Origin: Clostridia bacterium
GTDB taxonomy: Bacteria; Bacillota; Clostridia; UMGS1883
DNA length: 6,412 nt
Assembly: GCA_021202495.1 (NCBI GenBank)
Contig: JAJQCX010000003.1
Coordinates: 1-6,412, forward strand
Direction: 5' to 3'
Positions 6,381-6,412 of this stretch are shown here, in pieces (position 1 is the first letter of the stretch; the number at the start of each line of letters is the position of its first letter). Below the pieces are notes generated by a model. That model ran no database searches, had not been told where the DNA came from, and was given only the letters and a program-made list of their open reading frames with translations. The position numbers were made by a program, and so were the translations under genes.

Positions 6381-6388
6381 CTACTACC
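6347..6388. repeat. GC-rich nested palindrome, probable dispersed repeat
   Basis: The inner stem is GGGCGGGG (6360-6367) with CCCCGCCC (6373-6380) around a 5-base loop. The outer stem is GGTGGTAG (6347-6354) with CTACTACC (6381-6388), pairing fully if one G-T wobble is allowed; the left side has 5 extra bases (ACCGC) between stems. It is far more GC-rich than its surroundings. GC-rich hairpins of this form occur as dispersed intergenic repeats in clostridial genomes, but only one copy is in view, so dispersal is inferred. Confidence 0.55.
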
Positions 6389-6412
6389 TAGTCTCAATTA
6401 AAACTTTACAAA

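Overview
The window looks like chromosomal DNA from an anaerobic Firmicute of the class Clostridia, probably an uncultured gut-type lineage. Reasons are the nicotinamidase-like / nicotinate phosphoribosyltransferase gene pair of clostridial type, an exported protein with three S-layer homology (SLH) repeats, strong purine bias on the coding strand, heavy use of GCG codons in a moderate-GC background, and a GC-rich palindrome of the kind dispersed in clostridial genomes. The taxonomic call is inference; no rRNA or tRNA gene is present. All six clear genes are on the + strand.

Region 1 (1-3257) is a tightly packed housekeeping operon. It starts with the 3' part of a cysteine-hydrolase (nicotinamidase-like) gene whose beginning lies outside the window. 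A complete nicotinate phosphoribosyltransferase (pncB) follows after 4 bases, then a tRNA nucleotidyltransferase / poly(A) polymerase family gene with an HD domain that overlaps pncB by 4 bases (ATGA). The first two genes would turn nicotinamide into nicotinate and then into nicotinate mononucleotide (Preiss-Handler NAD salvage). The third would act on tRNA 3' ends. A perfect 11-bp hairpin followed by TTTT 44 bases after the last stop codon probably ends the operon.

Region 2 (3258-3620) has no convincing gene but is dense with signals. There are three promoter-like -35/-10 pairs, each with an exact TATAAT. Two of them carry the same upstream arrangement: two direct repeats with a 20-bp period, both ending in GTGCCAA, and exactly 5 bp between the second copy and the -35 box. 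This is the most interesting non-coding signal in the window and suggests an activator or repressor acting on the downstream operon.

Region 3 (3621-6130) is an accessory operon for exported proteins. It has two tandem paralogues of about 180-197 residues (signal peptide, a segment like the copper-amine-oxidase N-terminal 'stalk' domain, then a small C-terminal domain distantly like NTF2-fold immunity proteins), followed by a 445-residue protein with a signal peptide, two copies of an unrecognised domain of about 110 residues, and three C-terminal SLH repeats. The set looks like a cell-surface module whose function cannot be read from sequence.

Region 4 (6131-6412) holds a strong bidirectional terminator, a short minus-strand open frame whose stop codon directly abuts that terminator (possibly the remnant 3' end of a convergent gene), and a nested GC-rich palindrome interrupting it.
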